The notes beneath the pieces are model-generated. The model was not told the DNA's origin. It saw nothing but the letters and a program-made list of their open reading frames with translations, and did no database searches. A program made the position numbers and the translations under genes. From Nectonema munidae (taxonomy: Eukaryota; Nematomorpha; Nectonematoida; Nectonematidae): a DNA stretch of 64,000 nt. The stretch is from positions 1,037,501 to 1,101,500 of the forward strand of contig JAUIRK010000993.1 in NCBI GenBank assembly GCA_030549495.1, given 5' to 3'. This document shows, one piece after another, positions 24,196 to 34,412 of the stretch. Numbering within the stretch: position 1 is the first letter of the stretch; each line of letters starts with the position of its first letter.

Positions 24196-24695
24196 CTAGT
24201 GTTAAGATGATGAATTCACGCAAGGCGAACGAATTCTAGCAACCCAATTAAGAAGTTCCTGTTGTAATATATAATGCTCCAGATGTCACTCGAGATTTCC
24301 TAGTACGATCCGACATCAAGACAACTGTATCTTGAGTATTTTTGGCTTGGATGCGAGATACGCCCACATTTTTAGAAGTGAAAGCTTTTTGAGTAGTATT
24401 ATGAACACACTATACTTGACCATTTTATGCGTTGTGTAGAAAGAGGAAAGGATTGGTTTATAGTGAAGCAAATTTTTAATCGCATCTATTTTCTGATTTC
24501 GCATCTGAGGCATTAAACCCATAATCCATATTAACTTAATCTAAAAGTTTTCATGTTTTTGAGAAACAGATGCTCACAGAAACTTTTTGAATAAAATAAA
24601 TTTTTTATAACTTAATAGTAAATACTCCGTTAAACTTTTTTATTTAAACTTTGCATTTTATCATTCCATATATGCTTACTTATAAACAAAAAAAG

Positions 24696-24742
24696 CTTTA
24701 TAGACACAGACACACACGCACGCACGCACGCGCACACATGCA
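24696..24742. repeat. (CA)n/(CG)n microsatellite
   Basis: Alternating CA and CG dinucleotides end 30-35 bases before the LIM2 splice acceptor, roughly where a polypyrimidine tract or branch point would lie. Confidence 0.85.
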
Positions 24743-24773
24743 TTCACTTTGAAAAGGTCTATAAATTATTTAG

Positions 24774-24976
24774 AAACTTTGGAGTTAAGTGTGGAGTGTG
24801 TTGTGAAAGCATTGCCGTGAATGCACAGGTGCGTAAGGCGCAAGAAAACATCTACCATATTGACTGCTTCAACTGTTCCATGTGTCACGAGAAATTGGAT
24901 ACAGGAGATGAATTTTACTTAATGGAAGATGGGAAGCCGTTGTGCAAGGAAGACTACTTATCTTCTAAAGATAGAG
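24774..24976 (+). CDS. Lhx3/4: Lhx3/4 LIM-homeobox protein, LIM2 exon
   Basis: This exon encodes the second LIM domain. It opens with NFGVKCGVC (the family has RFGTKC-x-x-C), then HIDC, CSMC and CKED, so all zinc ligands are intact. DTGDEFYLMEDGKPLCKEDY is almost the Lhx3/Lim3 signature. The loop before RKAQENIYH reads AVNAQ instead of the family's PPTQVV, a clear divergence. Entry completes the split Lys codon of the LIM1 exon (AA plus A). The exit is after the G of a split codon at the GTTTGC donor, phase 1, matching the next exon's two leading bases. The acceptor ATTATTTAG has a weak pyrimidine tract. Confidence 0.92.
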
Positions 24977-25899
24977 GTTTGCTTTTCCTATCTTTATCAA
25001 TAAAATTTGAAATATGCTAACGAAATTGAAACTGTTTCCAAGGAACAGCATGAGAAATTATAATGTATAAGATCTACGAGACAAAGCCCTTGTGAAACAA
25101 TTTGCAACAAAGATCCTAAGCACAAAACCACGAAAAATACAATTATAATTTCAAAAAATTTTTTTCCTCGATTTTTCTTAAAATATTTATAAAGTCACAC
25201 TTTTTTCCAATAAAACGCACTATTTTTGAATAAAAATATTAAATAAAATGTAACTTATTTATTTTTTTAAACATACAAAGTTGTAATGCCGATTTTCAGA
25301 GCTTATAAGCAAAGATTATATTTAGTTCTCTATTTAAACTTAACTTTTAGCTTAACTAACTAAATATAACCAAATAATTTTATCTAAATATCTACCTGAA
25401 CAATTTAAAATCGCAATTTTCACACCATAGCTTGCTCACAAGTAACCTTTCTTCACAAAAAACTCGACACACCATTGTGAAGCAATATCCCAACCTGTGA
25501 TTTCGCTGATGAAAAAAACAATCAGAAATTAACGAAAATCTAAATCATGTGCTATCGAAACTTATCCCAACTTCGAATCCCTTTGAAATATAGAATACCA
25601 CAATCAAAAGATAACTTCCTTTTATACGAAAATTTTGAAATGCAAAATAAAGTTTTAATTTTTTCAACGGAAAAAAATCTTATTCATCTCGTCCACAACG
25701 TCAACAGAGGGGATATTTATTCATCCCTATGTTTGGATACGTAGAAAAGCTTTCAAAAAAATTTTTCATATAAAGAAATAATTAGTTGTCCTCTCAATAA
25801 CTCAAGATCAATTTAGCCAATGCATGTTAGTTGTTTTGAAAGTGATACTCTTTGATATTTACCTGATCAATCATTAGGATGTTGTCTGTTGAAATCATT

Positions 25900-27310
25900 A
25901 GTTAAACTTTGGTTTAATTGTACGAAAAAGAATTGTTGATCATTTGTATATTAAATTACAAAACAAGTTCTCAATCTGGAACAATGAAAAAAAGTGGGAT
26001 AAAAAAGTCAAAAATTTTCTAGTAAATTGTGATAGAGTTTTTAATATTTCTAAGCTAATTTTGAATTATATTAAAAATGATTAAAAAAAATAGAACTTTA
26101 ATTCAAAAAAGCAAAGATGAAAAGTTTTTTAAGTTTGCATTGAAAGGTAAAATTCCAAAAATTAGCAATAAATATATAAATAATATATAAAGTAATGCAT
26201 AGAAGAGAAATGATAGAAAACCTCCTTAAAAAAGAAGAAGAATGAAAGCTCATAGAGGTAGAAATTACAGAAGAAAATTATAAATATTCAGAAAAGAATA
26301 TGTTAGCTCTGACGGGCGATGAAAAGTATTGCCAATTGATTTTGATAGTGACAGTGAAAAAGAAAATAAAATTAATAAAAATGAACAATTAGAAAATGAT
26401 AAAAAAAATAAAAGGGAATGATAATATTATTTTAGAACTTACACCCAATCCGCTTATTGAATCTACAGTTAGTACAGCAACACGATTCGGTTGTGGATCA
26501 AGACAGCAATTTGAATGGTGAGCTGATATATTTAAGATCTGCTGGAATTGATTTAAATAAAGTTAGTTTGTGTAAAAGCAAAATGTTCAGCGATAGGACA
26601 TCTTATTTTAAAAGAGAAGCAGAGGAAATTAGAAAAGAAAGCAAAATAAAAGATGGAAAAAAAAATAAATAAAAATAAAAATGGAAAATTGCTATTTGGT
26701 TGTACATTTTGATACAAAAAAGTGTGAAAAGGTTATTTTAGAATTTATCCTACTTCTTTTATAAATGTTAAAAGTGAAAGATTAGCTGCATGTCTTTCAA
26801 GTCCAAATGAATTTGATTTTACTTGGAATTCCATGAGAAGTAGAAAATACTCTGGGTCAAACGCAAGCTAGAGGAATATGGCAGATTTTGTGTAAATTTG
26901 GCATTTCAAAATAAGTAATTGCTTTATGTAGTGATACTATTTGTAATTCAGGTAAATATAGAGGAGTATGTAAAATATTAACAAAATTGTTGGATAAACC
27001 TCCTTTGCTACTTTACTGCAAACATCATCTTTTAGAAATTCATCTGTATTTGATCAAACTAAAGGACCGAAAAGAAACGAATATTCACTTTTGAAAAAAA
27101 TACTGGCATAAAGTTGAAAATGAAATAAATAATTCTGATCAAGATAAATTAGTAAAATTTGATTGGAAAAAACAGGTGAAATTTAACAAGAATCATTTCT
27201 AGAACAAAAAGCTTTTAAAAGTATTGAATTCTGCAAAAAGGTTTTTGAAGTTAGCTGCTATTATAGAGGTGATTATACATATCTTGCTCAACTTGTATTA
27301 TAGAGTGTCG
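25900..27310 (+). mobile_element. Fossil of an unclassified RNase H-fold-like gene family
   Basis: Pieces in three frames read in a consistent order. An Asn/Lys-rich N-terminal part lies near 26.1 kb. ESTVSTATRFGCGSRQQ follows near 26460, and LRSAGIDLNKV near 26535. CYLVVHFDTKKCEKV lies near 26690, ALCSDTICNSGKYRGVCKIL near 26925, and LLYCKHHLLEIHL near 27015. I know this pattern (VVH-D-K, CFDT-x-x-NTG-x-x-x-GAC-x-L, C-x-HH) from multi-copy uncharacterised invertebrate proteins. The alternating Asp residues and CxHH suggest an RNase H-like, hAT-related nuclease, but that is inference. Stops and frame changes are numerous. No terminal repeats were found. Confidence 0.6.
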
Positions 27311-27779
27311 TAAAAAATATAAAAAATAGATCTATTAAGCTTATTTATTATTTGATTTAGATACTCATCAATTATAGAATCTTTTTATGTATCTTTCAGC
27401 AATATCATTTGCAACCTTTAGGTTTTTAACTTTAAACTTTTGATATGACTTTACACTCTCTGTCTTGGAATCACTGCAAAAAGTTATTGTCTCCTTCTTT
27501 CCATAGTTTTAAATCAGAACGATTAAAACCTAAACTTCTAAAAAGAAAATAAATGTCTTGATTCTTTAAATCAAAGTTAACTTTAATTTTTTTTTCTTTT
27601 TATTTTATTTGTAAAAAGCAAAGTTGTATAAATAAAAAAAAGTTGTATACAAAATATTTGTATAAAGCAAAGTTGTAAGAAAATCCAAACGATTTCTACA
27701 AGATTCAGCAAGTTCACTTTTTAAATAATAGCAATGTTTTTTTAGAATTAATCAATAACTTCTCAAAAATAATTTTATA

Positions 27780-28640
27780 TTCAGGAAATTCCTTTAGAAA
27801 ATTTGCTAATTTTACATAAAATATATATTTTATACTAAATCGGCAATGTTGGTTTCATTTCTGGACTTATTTTTTGCATATAGGATGTGAAAATACCTAT
27901 AAATGTTAATCTGAGGTTTACTTCTAAAAATTGTCTCCAAAAACATTTCTTCAAATTTTACATAAAATATATGTGTTATACTAAATTGTTCATGCTGGTT
28001 TCATTTCTGAACTCAGTTTTCACAATTAAAGGTCTTAAAATATGTATCAGTGTCAATCAAATTTGCGGTTTACTTCTAAAAACTATCTCCAAAAATATTC
28101 TTTCTAATTTTACATGAAATATATGTTTTTATACGAAATCAACCATGATAGTTTTACTTCTGAAATCAGCTTTTGCATTTAGATTGTTTTAAAATATCTG
28201 CCAGTGTCAAACAAATCAGCGGTTTACATCTGAAAACTATCTCCACAAATATTCAATCTAATTTTAGATGAAATATATGTTTTATACCAAATCAACCATG
28301 TTAGTTACATTTCTGGACTCAGTTTTGGTTTTTAAGTATTGAAAATATCTGCAAGCGTCAATATATGTAGTTTAAGTTTGATTACTGCTTTCAAATATAT
28401 CTCAAAATTTATATGTTTATTTCTGAAATCAGTTTTTGCATTTAGAGGTTTTAAAATGTATGAAAGTGTCAATCAAATTTTGAACTTACGTCTAATATCT
28501 ACAGAAATATTTTTGAAATTTAAATAAAATGTCTGTTTTTATGCCAAATGGAAGATGCTGGTTTCATTTTTGGACTCAGATTTGGCATTCATTTTCGACA
28601 GTGTTCTTTAACTATGACATTTTAAAATGTAAAAAACCAT
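27780..28640 (+). repeat. ~150-bp satellite, about six units
   Basis: Units are marked by TTTCATTTCTGGACTCAG and TTTTGCATTTAG, at about 27851, 28000, 28150, 28303, 28415 and 28560. Each unit also contains ATAAAATATATGTTTTATAC, the block ATCAACCATG, and AACTATCTCCA-like words. Divergence between units is high. The same satellite, reverse-complemented, fills 40.93-44.26 kb. Confidence 0.85.
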
Positions 28641-28983
28641 ATTCTACCTTTGTTAATATGAAATATTGAAAAAATAGTATATTATTATTGGTATTTTTGG
28701 AACTAGATAAAAGTTGACTAAACTCAGATAAAAGCAGATTTTAGAAAAAAAAACATTTTTTTGTAAAACCTAGCTTATGTCACCCACAAAGAGTATATCT
28801 TTCCAATGATACCATTTTCAATCAAAAAGATTTTCTTTAAATCTTCACATTATGGACATCATAAAAAGTGTCCCTTTTTTAAACAAATTTTTCGAAGTAT
28901 AGTCCAGTTATCAAAAAAATTTAAAAACTTTTGCAAAAATAAATTATTCTAGAGTATGTAGCAAACGATAAGCTTTCAAATGA

Positions 28984-29106
28984 TATATATATATATATAT
29001 ATATCATGAAAAAGAAATATTGAAAAACAGTTAAATTTTTTCTGCAAATCAAACATGTAAAAATTTCCAAAAAAAGCGTCATATTAGTAGTAGTAGTAGT
29101 AGTAGT
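28984..29106. repeat. (TA)n and (TAG)n microsatellites
   Basis: TA repeats run at 28985-29006 and TAG repeats at 29085-29106, separated by ordinary AT-rich DNA. Confidence 0.9.
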
Positions 29107-29623
29107 ATAGTTTTCATGCAATAAAACTGCAATTTCAAAGTTAAGTGTTTTGAACTTTTATGTAGAATTTTTGGAATGGTGCTTTCAATATTAATCTATG
29201 GTAACTTGTCTCTCCGGAGGTCTTGCCAGACCTCTGATAGATTAGGATGCCATCCATATAAGTAATCTATCATTTTAATTATTATTGTTGAAAAAGGCGT
29301 ACATGAGGAAAACGTTTGAATTCCTCAATTTTATTGCCACATTTCAAAATGGAATAATTTTGAGCACTTTTCCGATCAGATTAAATTATTTCAAGAAATA
29401 ATGAAATTCTTACCATTCAACTGTTATGTTCCAATATCACGAAATAATTCAAAATGATACCTTCATCAAGGTATATAAAAAGTGAAATTACAAGAATTCA
29501 CATCCATACATTTTCATACTAATGACGGTCTAAAAATCTTTCTTCGAGTATAATAATATTCAAAGGGAAATAAAGATTTGATTGTTATTTTATTATTGAA
29601 AAAATTTCTTTACCTTTTCTAAG

Positions 29624-29752
29624 ATAACGACTTCAACAACAAAAGGCCAAGAACAACTATCACAGCGAAGCAGCTTGAAACACTGAAAAGCGCATACTCT
29701 GCTTCTCCCAAGCCTGCAAGACACGTGCGAGAGCAATTAAGTTCAAATACAG
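29624..29752 (+). CDS. Lhx3/4: Lhx3/4 LIM-homeobox protein, homeodomain exon a
   Basis: This exon gives the linker DNDFNN and then the N-terminal arm and helices 1-2 of the homeodomain: [19 protein letters not shown], followed by [14 protein letters not shown] and [19 protein letters not shown] with [12 protein letters not shown] is diagnostic of Lhx3/Lhx4/Lim3 and separates it from Lhx1/5. The acceptor is TTTTCTAAG at 29623. The first two bases (AT) complete a codon begun with G in the LIM2 exon, giving Asp. The donor is GTTTCA at 29753. The exon ends after one base (G) of the Gly codon in TGLDM, which the next exon completes. Confidence 0.95.
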
Positions 29753-29822
29753 GTTTCAAATTTTTCACTTGATGCCTTTAATGACCTCATTTGGTCCCAG
29801 AAGAAGCAGAAGGCATTAAGTA

Positions 29823-30462
29823 CAGGGCCGTATCAAGGGATCATGGCGCCCCAGGGCAAAGGTCATGAATGGAGCCCCTCACCCCTTGCTCTTTCTTTTC
29901 TCACTCATCCCCACCCCATTCTGGCTTAAAAATTGATTTAGAAAAAAAATGCTCACATTTTTATTAAGCCACATAATTCAGATATATACTGACTGAGTCG
30001 AAGATAGTCTCCATTAGATGTTCATTTTTCGTGTTTTAGCAGCAGCAAAATTATCGATGACTTCGTCAATATCAGCACAATCGAGAACTTCTTTCTCAAT
30101 GCTCATAAGAGTCAGACTTTGGGGGTGGGTTTGCCCCATAGTGTTCCTTAGGTAGGACTTAATAAGTTTTAGCTTGCTGATTGACCTTTCACAGGATGCA
30201 ATAGAAGTTCCAATTGTCAGCATAATCGTCAGAGCCACTTGTAGATTCGGACAGAGTCCTGAATGCGAGGACATGAGACCAAGTAACTCCATAGCGTTTG
30301 CCGGTTTTTCCTTCCGAGGTTTCAAAAACATTTGAATGACCTCAATTTTCATCTCAAGCTCTACTGCATTGAGGTCTGTGGCAATGAAATGGCGCGCCCC
30401 TGGGTGTAGCGCCATGGGGCAATTGCCCCCTCCCGACTGGCCTCCCCCTTGATACGGCCCTG
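29823..30462 (-). mobile_element. hAT element, internally deleted, 640 bp
   Basis: Inverted ends CAGGGCCGTATCAAGGG and CCCTTGATACGGCCCTG are essentially perfect, and ATTAAGTA is duplicated on both sides (29815-29822 and 30463-30470). On the minus strand 30415-30014 encodes the C-terminal dimerisation region of a hAT transposase: TIMLTIGTSIASCERSISKL, then IKSYLRNTMGQ. The catalytic part is absent, so the copy is non-autonomous. The perfect target duplication and nearly intact ends point to a fairly recent insertion. Confidence 0.93.
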
Positions 30463-31532
30463 ATTAAGTAATTTGAAAATAAACACAAAGACATTAAATA
30501 ATTTGAAAGTAACATTTACTGCATAAAAATTTTCAATCCTTAAAAATTTTAAGTGTATAACATAATTTAAATTGTAGAACTGTTGATTGTGACTTTTAAA
30601 ATATTAAAAATCTCTAGTGCAAAAAATCAAAAATAGTTTGCTTTAAGTTATGTTAAATTCATTCAATAAGTAAAAAGCAAATAATAATTAAAAAGATAAA
30701 ATTTCAAAAAACTTTTTATTTTTGAATGTACACAGATCTAACACGTTTATAAATTGTAATCATTTTTAAGGTACCCTAATTCTCCGATTCATTTGTATCG
30801 TCAATACCCTACCGTACTGATTGTGAGAACATATTTGGGACTTTATGATTGTGGGCTTGAAGATGGTATTTTTATTAGCATTTGCAGCAATAGGTCTTCG
30901 ATACAACCTCTTTGAATTTTTGTTTGTTCACCAACTATGTTTGTGTGGATTTTTAAGATACTCTCTCCTAGATATCTCTCAAGAGTCAAGACCGACATCA
31001 ACTGTTTAAAAATAAATTTTGTTACTTTTTAAAGTGGTTTATTGGTTTAGTTTAACATCATCTGTTTATTAGAGAGTTTGTTTCTCTGAAATATACAGAA
31101 ATTTTTTATTCTTCCAAGCCGATATTTTTGTTAATTCTTTTCCACTAAGCTTTCCTCCTCATATAATCTACATGCCTAAAGGAAAAACAGGACTTGTAGA
31201 TCTGACTCTTCAATGAAAAGTAAAGGTTCATAAAATTTGAAACGCAATCATATTTCTAACAAACCTTGCTAAAAGTCAAATTTAAATTATTATTTCTAGC
31301 AAATAAATTGATTAAAAAATGTTTCAAATACTCCGTGTTAACTTGTAAAGACAAAAAATTCAAAATGAAAATTTCGATAATTATTATTTTTTGAAGTCAG
31401 AAATAAAATATACCCTTATTTTATCAATGTAAGGAATGGAATTTTTGTTAGGCAATTCAAAATTTTATCCCAGATTTTTAACTTTTTGAAAAAAAATTTA
31501 TTTTCAAAATAATTGAAATCATGAAAAATAAT

Positions 31533-31633
31533 TTGCTTAAGAAGATGGTTACTCACAATTTTTGTGAATTTGTTTTTAGAGTTATGAGCGCCTTAGGGAT
31601 CGAACCCATAACCTTCAACTGTTAAGCTGAGAG
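31533..31633 (-). mobile_element. tRNA-derived SINE, part 1 (interrupted by hAT)
   Basis: TGCTTAAGAAGATGGTTACT and AGGGATCGAACCC (a B box on the minus strand) match the full SINE at 44274-44446. The head continues at 32798-32831 after the inserted hAT element. The 3' part is truncated on the left side. Confidence 0.8.
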
Positions 31634-32797
31634 TAGAGCTTCTGAACCGGGAAATCCCGTATCCCGTTTCCTGGGATTTCAATCAAATTTTACAATCCCG
31701 TTTCCTGGGAAAATTATACTGGTAATATCAGATCATGGTCGTGAATTTAAGCTCAGTTTACACGTAAAAACAAGATGGAACAGCTTAGTAACTATGTTGG
31801 AACGATTTATTTTTCTGAAAAACTCTATTTTTAAAACGCTGATTGACCTCAATGAAAAGATAGATCTTTTTTCGGAAATCAAATATGACGTTCTTCAGGA
31901 TGTTGTTAAAAGCTTAAAACCAGTTCAAGTAGCTATAACAAAATTGAGTGAAAGTAAATGTAATATAATGGAGAGTGAAGCAATATTCAATTTTTTGTTT
32001 AAAACTTTAAGTAGCAATGAAACTCAGTTTTCTCGTATAATTAAAGAAAAATTATTTATCAGAATTAAAGATCGAAGAAACAAGAGACTTGTATCACTTT
32101 TACGTTTTCTACAAAACCAAAGTTACACGAATCCCCAAGATTCTTTGTTAAAATACTCAACTTTTGAAGAAATCGTTGAATTTGGCGCTGATATTTTCAA
32201 AAGTTTATATCCAATTACTTTTCAAATACTGATTCTGAAGAAAAAAGTTGCGATCTAAACTACATCACTGCTAAAACTGATGACAAAAATAAATGTTCTC
32301 TTACTGAAATCATGAACAGAGAAATTCAAGCTTTTATGAAGTGTAATCATATTTCAATTGAGGAAAATCTTCATGATTTAAAGTTCAAAAAAAGCTATGG
32401 CTTACAAGAAGCTCTAGTTCTTCTGAAATCCGCATTAGATTCAATCAAGCCTTCTTCCTGCGAATTGATTTCTGGTTGATTTTCTTTCAAAAAAAGGCAA
32501 AGCATTAAGAATGAAGGATTAAATGCCTTAGTTTTTTTGAAAAGTTTTTTTTTACATAAAAGGTCACTTTAATTATTTTCAATGTTTCAATAAAATTTTT
32601 TTGTCTTTTTTGCGTATCAAAACTTAATTTTTCAATTTTATAAATAAATATCATGAATTTTCATTTAAAAGCATATAATAGAAATAACTTTTTTTTAAAT
32701 AAAAAACTATATTCTAAAAACTTTGACCTTCCCGGGGAAATTTTTTTTTATTCCCGATTCCCGGGAATCCAATTTTTTCGGGAAAACAGAACCTCTA
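31634..32797 (+). mobile_element. hAT element nested in a SINE, 1.16 kb
   Basis: The ends are TAGAGCTTCTG... and ...CAGAACCTCTA. GCTGAGAG is duplicated at 31626-31633 and 32798-32805, within the SINE head. Inside, KTRWNSLVTMLERF (about 31765-31810) is the TRWNSL block of hAT transposases. A 154-residue frame continues to 32258 with the following helical region. N-terminal and C-terminal parts are missing or decayed. GGGAAATCCCG-like words near both ends are subterminal repeats. Confidence 0.9.
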
Positions 32798-32831
32798 GCT
32801 GAGAGGTACGCCCTAACAACCATTGAGGCTC
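32798..32831 (-). mobile_element. tRNA-derived SINE, part 2 (head)
   Basis: GCTGAGAGGTACGCCCTAAC and CATTGAGGCTC are the reverse complement of the tRNA-like head with its A box. This continues the SINE broken at 31633. Confidence 0.8.
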
Positions 32832-32885
32832 TAATAATTTTAGAGTAAAAATAATAATAATTAAATTATAAAGTTATTTCGTTGC

Positions 32886-33087
32886 TTGGTTGGTTTGATA
32901 TGATACAGCCTATAAAAAGAGTAGGTTTTAAAAACAGACACGTAGCTTGAAACAGTAACATGGTTATTACATTTAATTGTCATTGTTAATTCAATAATCA
33001 CAGTTAAATATCGCGAGCAGTTAAAGATGGAACAAATGATCTTTAACTGTTAAGCAGAGAGGTACACCTTAACAAGCATTGAAGCTC
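32886..33087 (-). mobile_element. tRNA-derived SINE, decayed copy
   Basis: The left end TTGGTTGGTTTGATATGATA and the right part TTTAACTGTTAAGCAGAGAG plus TACACCTTAACAAGCATTGA match the SINEs at 40454 and 44274. The B box is mutated beyond easy recognition. Confidence 0.65.
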
Positions 33088-33591
33088 AAAATAATGAGTA
33101 ATGAATTTTCTTTTAGTCGATTCTAAAATTTTTTCAGATTTTCAAAACGTTTTGTATAAAAATTTTTTATTTTAGAGTTTGTATTTTATTTATACAAGTA
33201 ACACTAAAAGCTGCGTTTGTTAGTCTTAAGTTTTCTGGTGCTACATTTTTTCTTCTGAAGTTGGTTCTATGTTATATTTTATCTTTTGTTGGATTAAATA
33301 TATTATCTTCTCTTTAAGATATTTGTTCAAAATGGCTCATAAATTTAACTGCAAATGAAACAGTTAAGTTGTTTTCAGTTATCAGACAAACTTTAACAAT
33401 CCTCCCTATAAAGATTTTATTCATATACGATATTTTGTGGGTGGAATAAAGTACAGTCGTAACATAGAGGTGCTACTTTGTTAAAAGATTTTATTTCATT
33501 GAAAAACAAAGTCTAGGATAAAAAAAATAATACACATGAACTCTTTTCTTTTTTTACACTTCTGGATGAAAAAAAATGGATCTATTGCAAA

Positions 33592-33918
33592 CAGTGGCGT
33601 AGCTAGACATGGGGCACAAGGGGTCGTGCCCCCGATGTTCCTTGTGATTCCCCCTACATGTACCTTATGTAATGTCATACATACATATTTATAATTACAT
33701 TTATATAATTATAGTTTATTTTCTCATAAAGAAATAACTATCTCCATGCTTTTTCTGTTAGTTGCATTAGAACTCTTCAAAGTTTGACGTCGTCACATAT
33801 ACGGATAGATGCCATGACAACGAAATGTTCAAACCATGGATTTTCTGTTAGCAATATTTTATCAAAAAATTTCAATGTGTGCCTCCCCCCTCCCTTTTTC
33901 TTTTCTGGCTAGCCGCTG
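33592..33918. mobile_element. Non-autonomous hAT element, 327 bp
   Basis: The left end is CAGTGGCGTAGCTAGAC and the right end GGCTAGCCGCTG. ATTGCAAA is duplicated on both sides (33584-33591 and 33919-33926). The G-rich left end (GGGGCACAAGGGG) resembles the elements at 6104 and 39126. No transposase remains. Confidence 0.9.
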
Positions 33919-34226
33919 ATTGCAAATATTTTAAATAACTTAAATAATAGAGATTGGTGTATAAATAAATCATTTATTAACCAAGATCTTATGATCAGTC
34001 GTCCATTTTGTATTCAATTGAGATTTAAGTATTCAAAGCAATCGGTTTTCATTTCTTATGACGCTGGGTTTGCACTGGTGCTCAAAATATTTACCAATTT
34101 TTCCACTTTTTAGAATATTGTGACTTTGTAACTTCCATTTATAAATATTTTGAAAAACAGTGATTTAGTAAGAATAAATATTATAAAATCAGCTTCCTTC
34201 ATAGTATACTCTATTTTGGAAAATAG

Positions 34227-34412
34227 GACTGGATATGCGTGTAGTGCAAGTTTGGTTTCAAAACAGAAGAGCCAAAGAGAAAAGATTAAAAAAAGATGCA
34301 GGCAGACTTCGATGGGGACCTCTTTGTAGAAGTGACAACAAAATCAGTAGAAAGAGTAAACTCAATGAAAAAGAAATTTATCCCTATTTTGCGCCAAATT
34401 TGAATTATGAAG
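34227..34412 (+). CDS. Lhx3/4: Lhx3/4 LIM-homeobox protein, homeodomain exon b
   Basis: This exon completes the homeodomain with recognition helix 3, [19 protein letters not shown], then [17 protein letters not shown]-x-RW just after the homeodomain is the Lhx3/4/Lim3 hallmark. WFQNRR supplies the DNA-contacting Gln50-Asn51-Arg53 (homeodomain numbering). The acceptor is GGAAAATAG at 34226, and two leading bases complete the Gly codon of the previous exon. After RWG the sequence [20 protein letters not shown] departs from the family's QYFRxMK and is basic and Ser/Lys-rich. The donor GTAAGC at 34413 is strong and leaves phase 1. Confidence 0.95.

Larger units (their letters stand above)
21499..24773 (+). 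other. Intron 1 of those seen (LIM1-LIM2)
   Basis: GT...AG intron of 3275 bp. It holds a 15-bp minisatellite (22.1 kb), (AAT)n at 22451, a possible hAT end at 23.88 kb and a CA/CG microsatellite just before its acceptor. The remainder is AT-rich with no recognisable gene. Confidence 0.8.
24977..29623 (+). other. Intron 2 of those seen (LIM2-homeobox)
   Basis: A 4647-bp GT...AG intron. It carries a fossil of an unclassified transposase-like family (25.9-27.3 kb), the ~150-bp satellite (27.78-28.64 kb) and two microsatellites at 28.98 and 29.08 kb. Confidence 0.8.
29753..34226 (+). other. Intron 3 of those seen, splitting the homeobox
   Basis: A 4474-bp intron inside the homeodomain codons, at the turn before helix 3. 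It contains three hAT elements and two copies of the tRNA-derived SINE, one split by a hAT insertion. Confidence 0.85.

Noticed and set aside
27780-28640. CRISPR-like regular array
   Set aside because: The ~150-bp units are full-length diverged tandem copies without unique spacers, in an animal genome. It is a satellite.
31794-32258. 154-residue frame as a host gene
   Set aside because: It lies between hAT ends with an exact 8-bp duplication and is preceded by TRWNSL. It is a transposase fragment.
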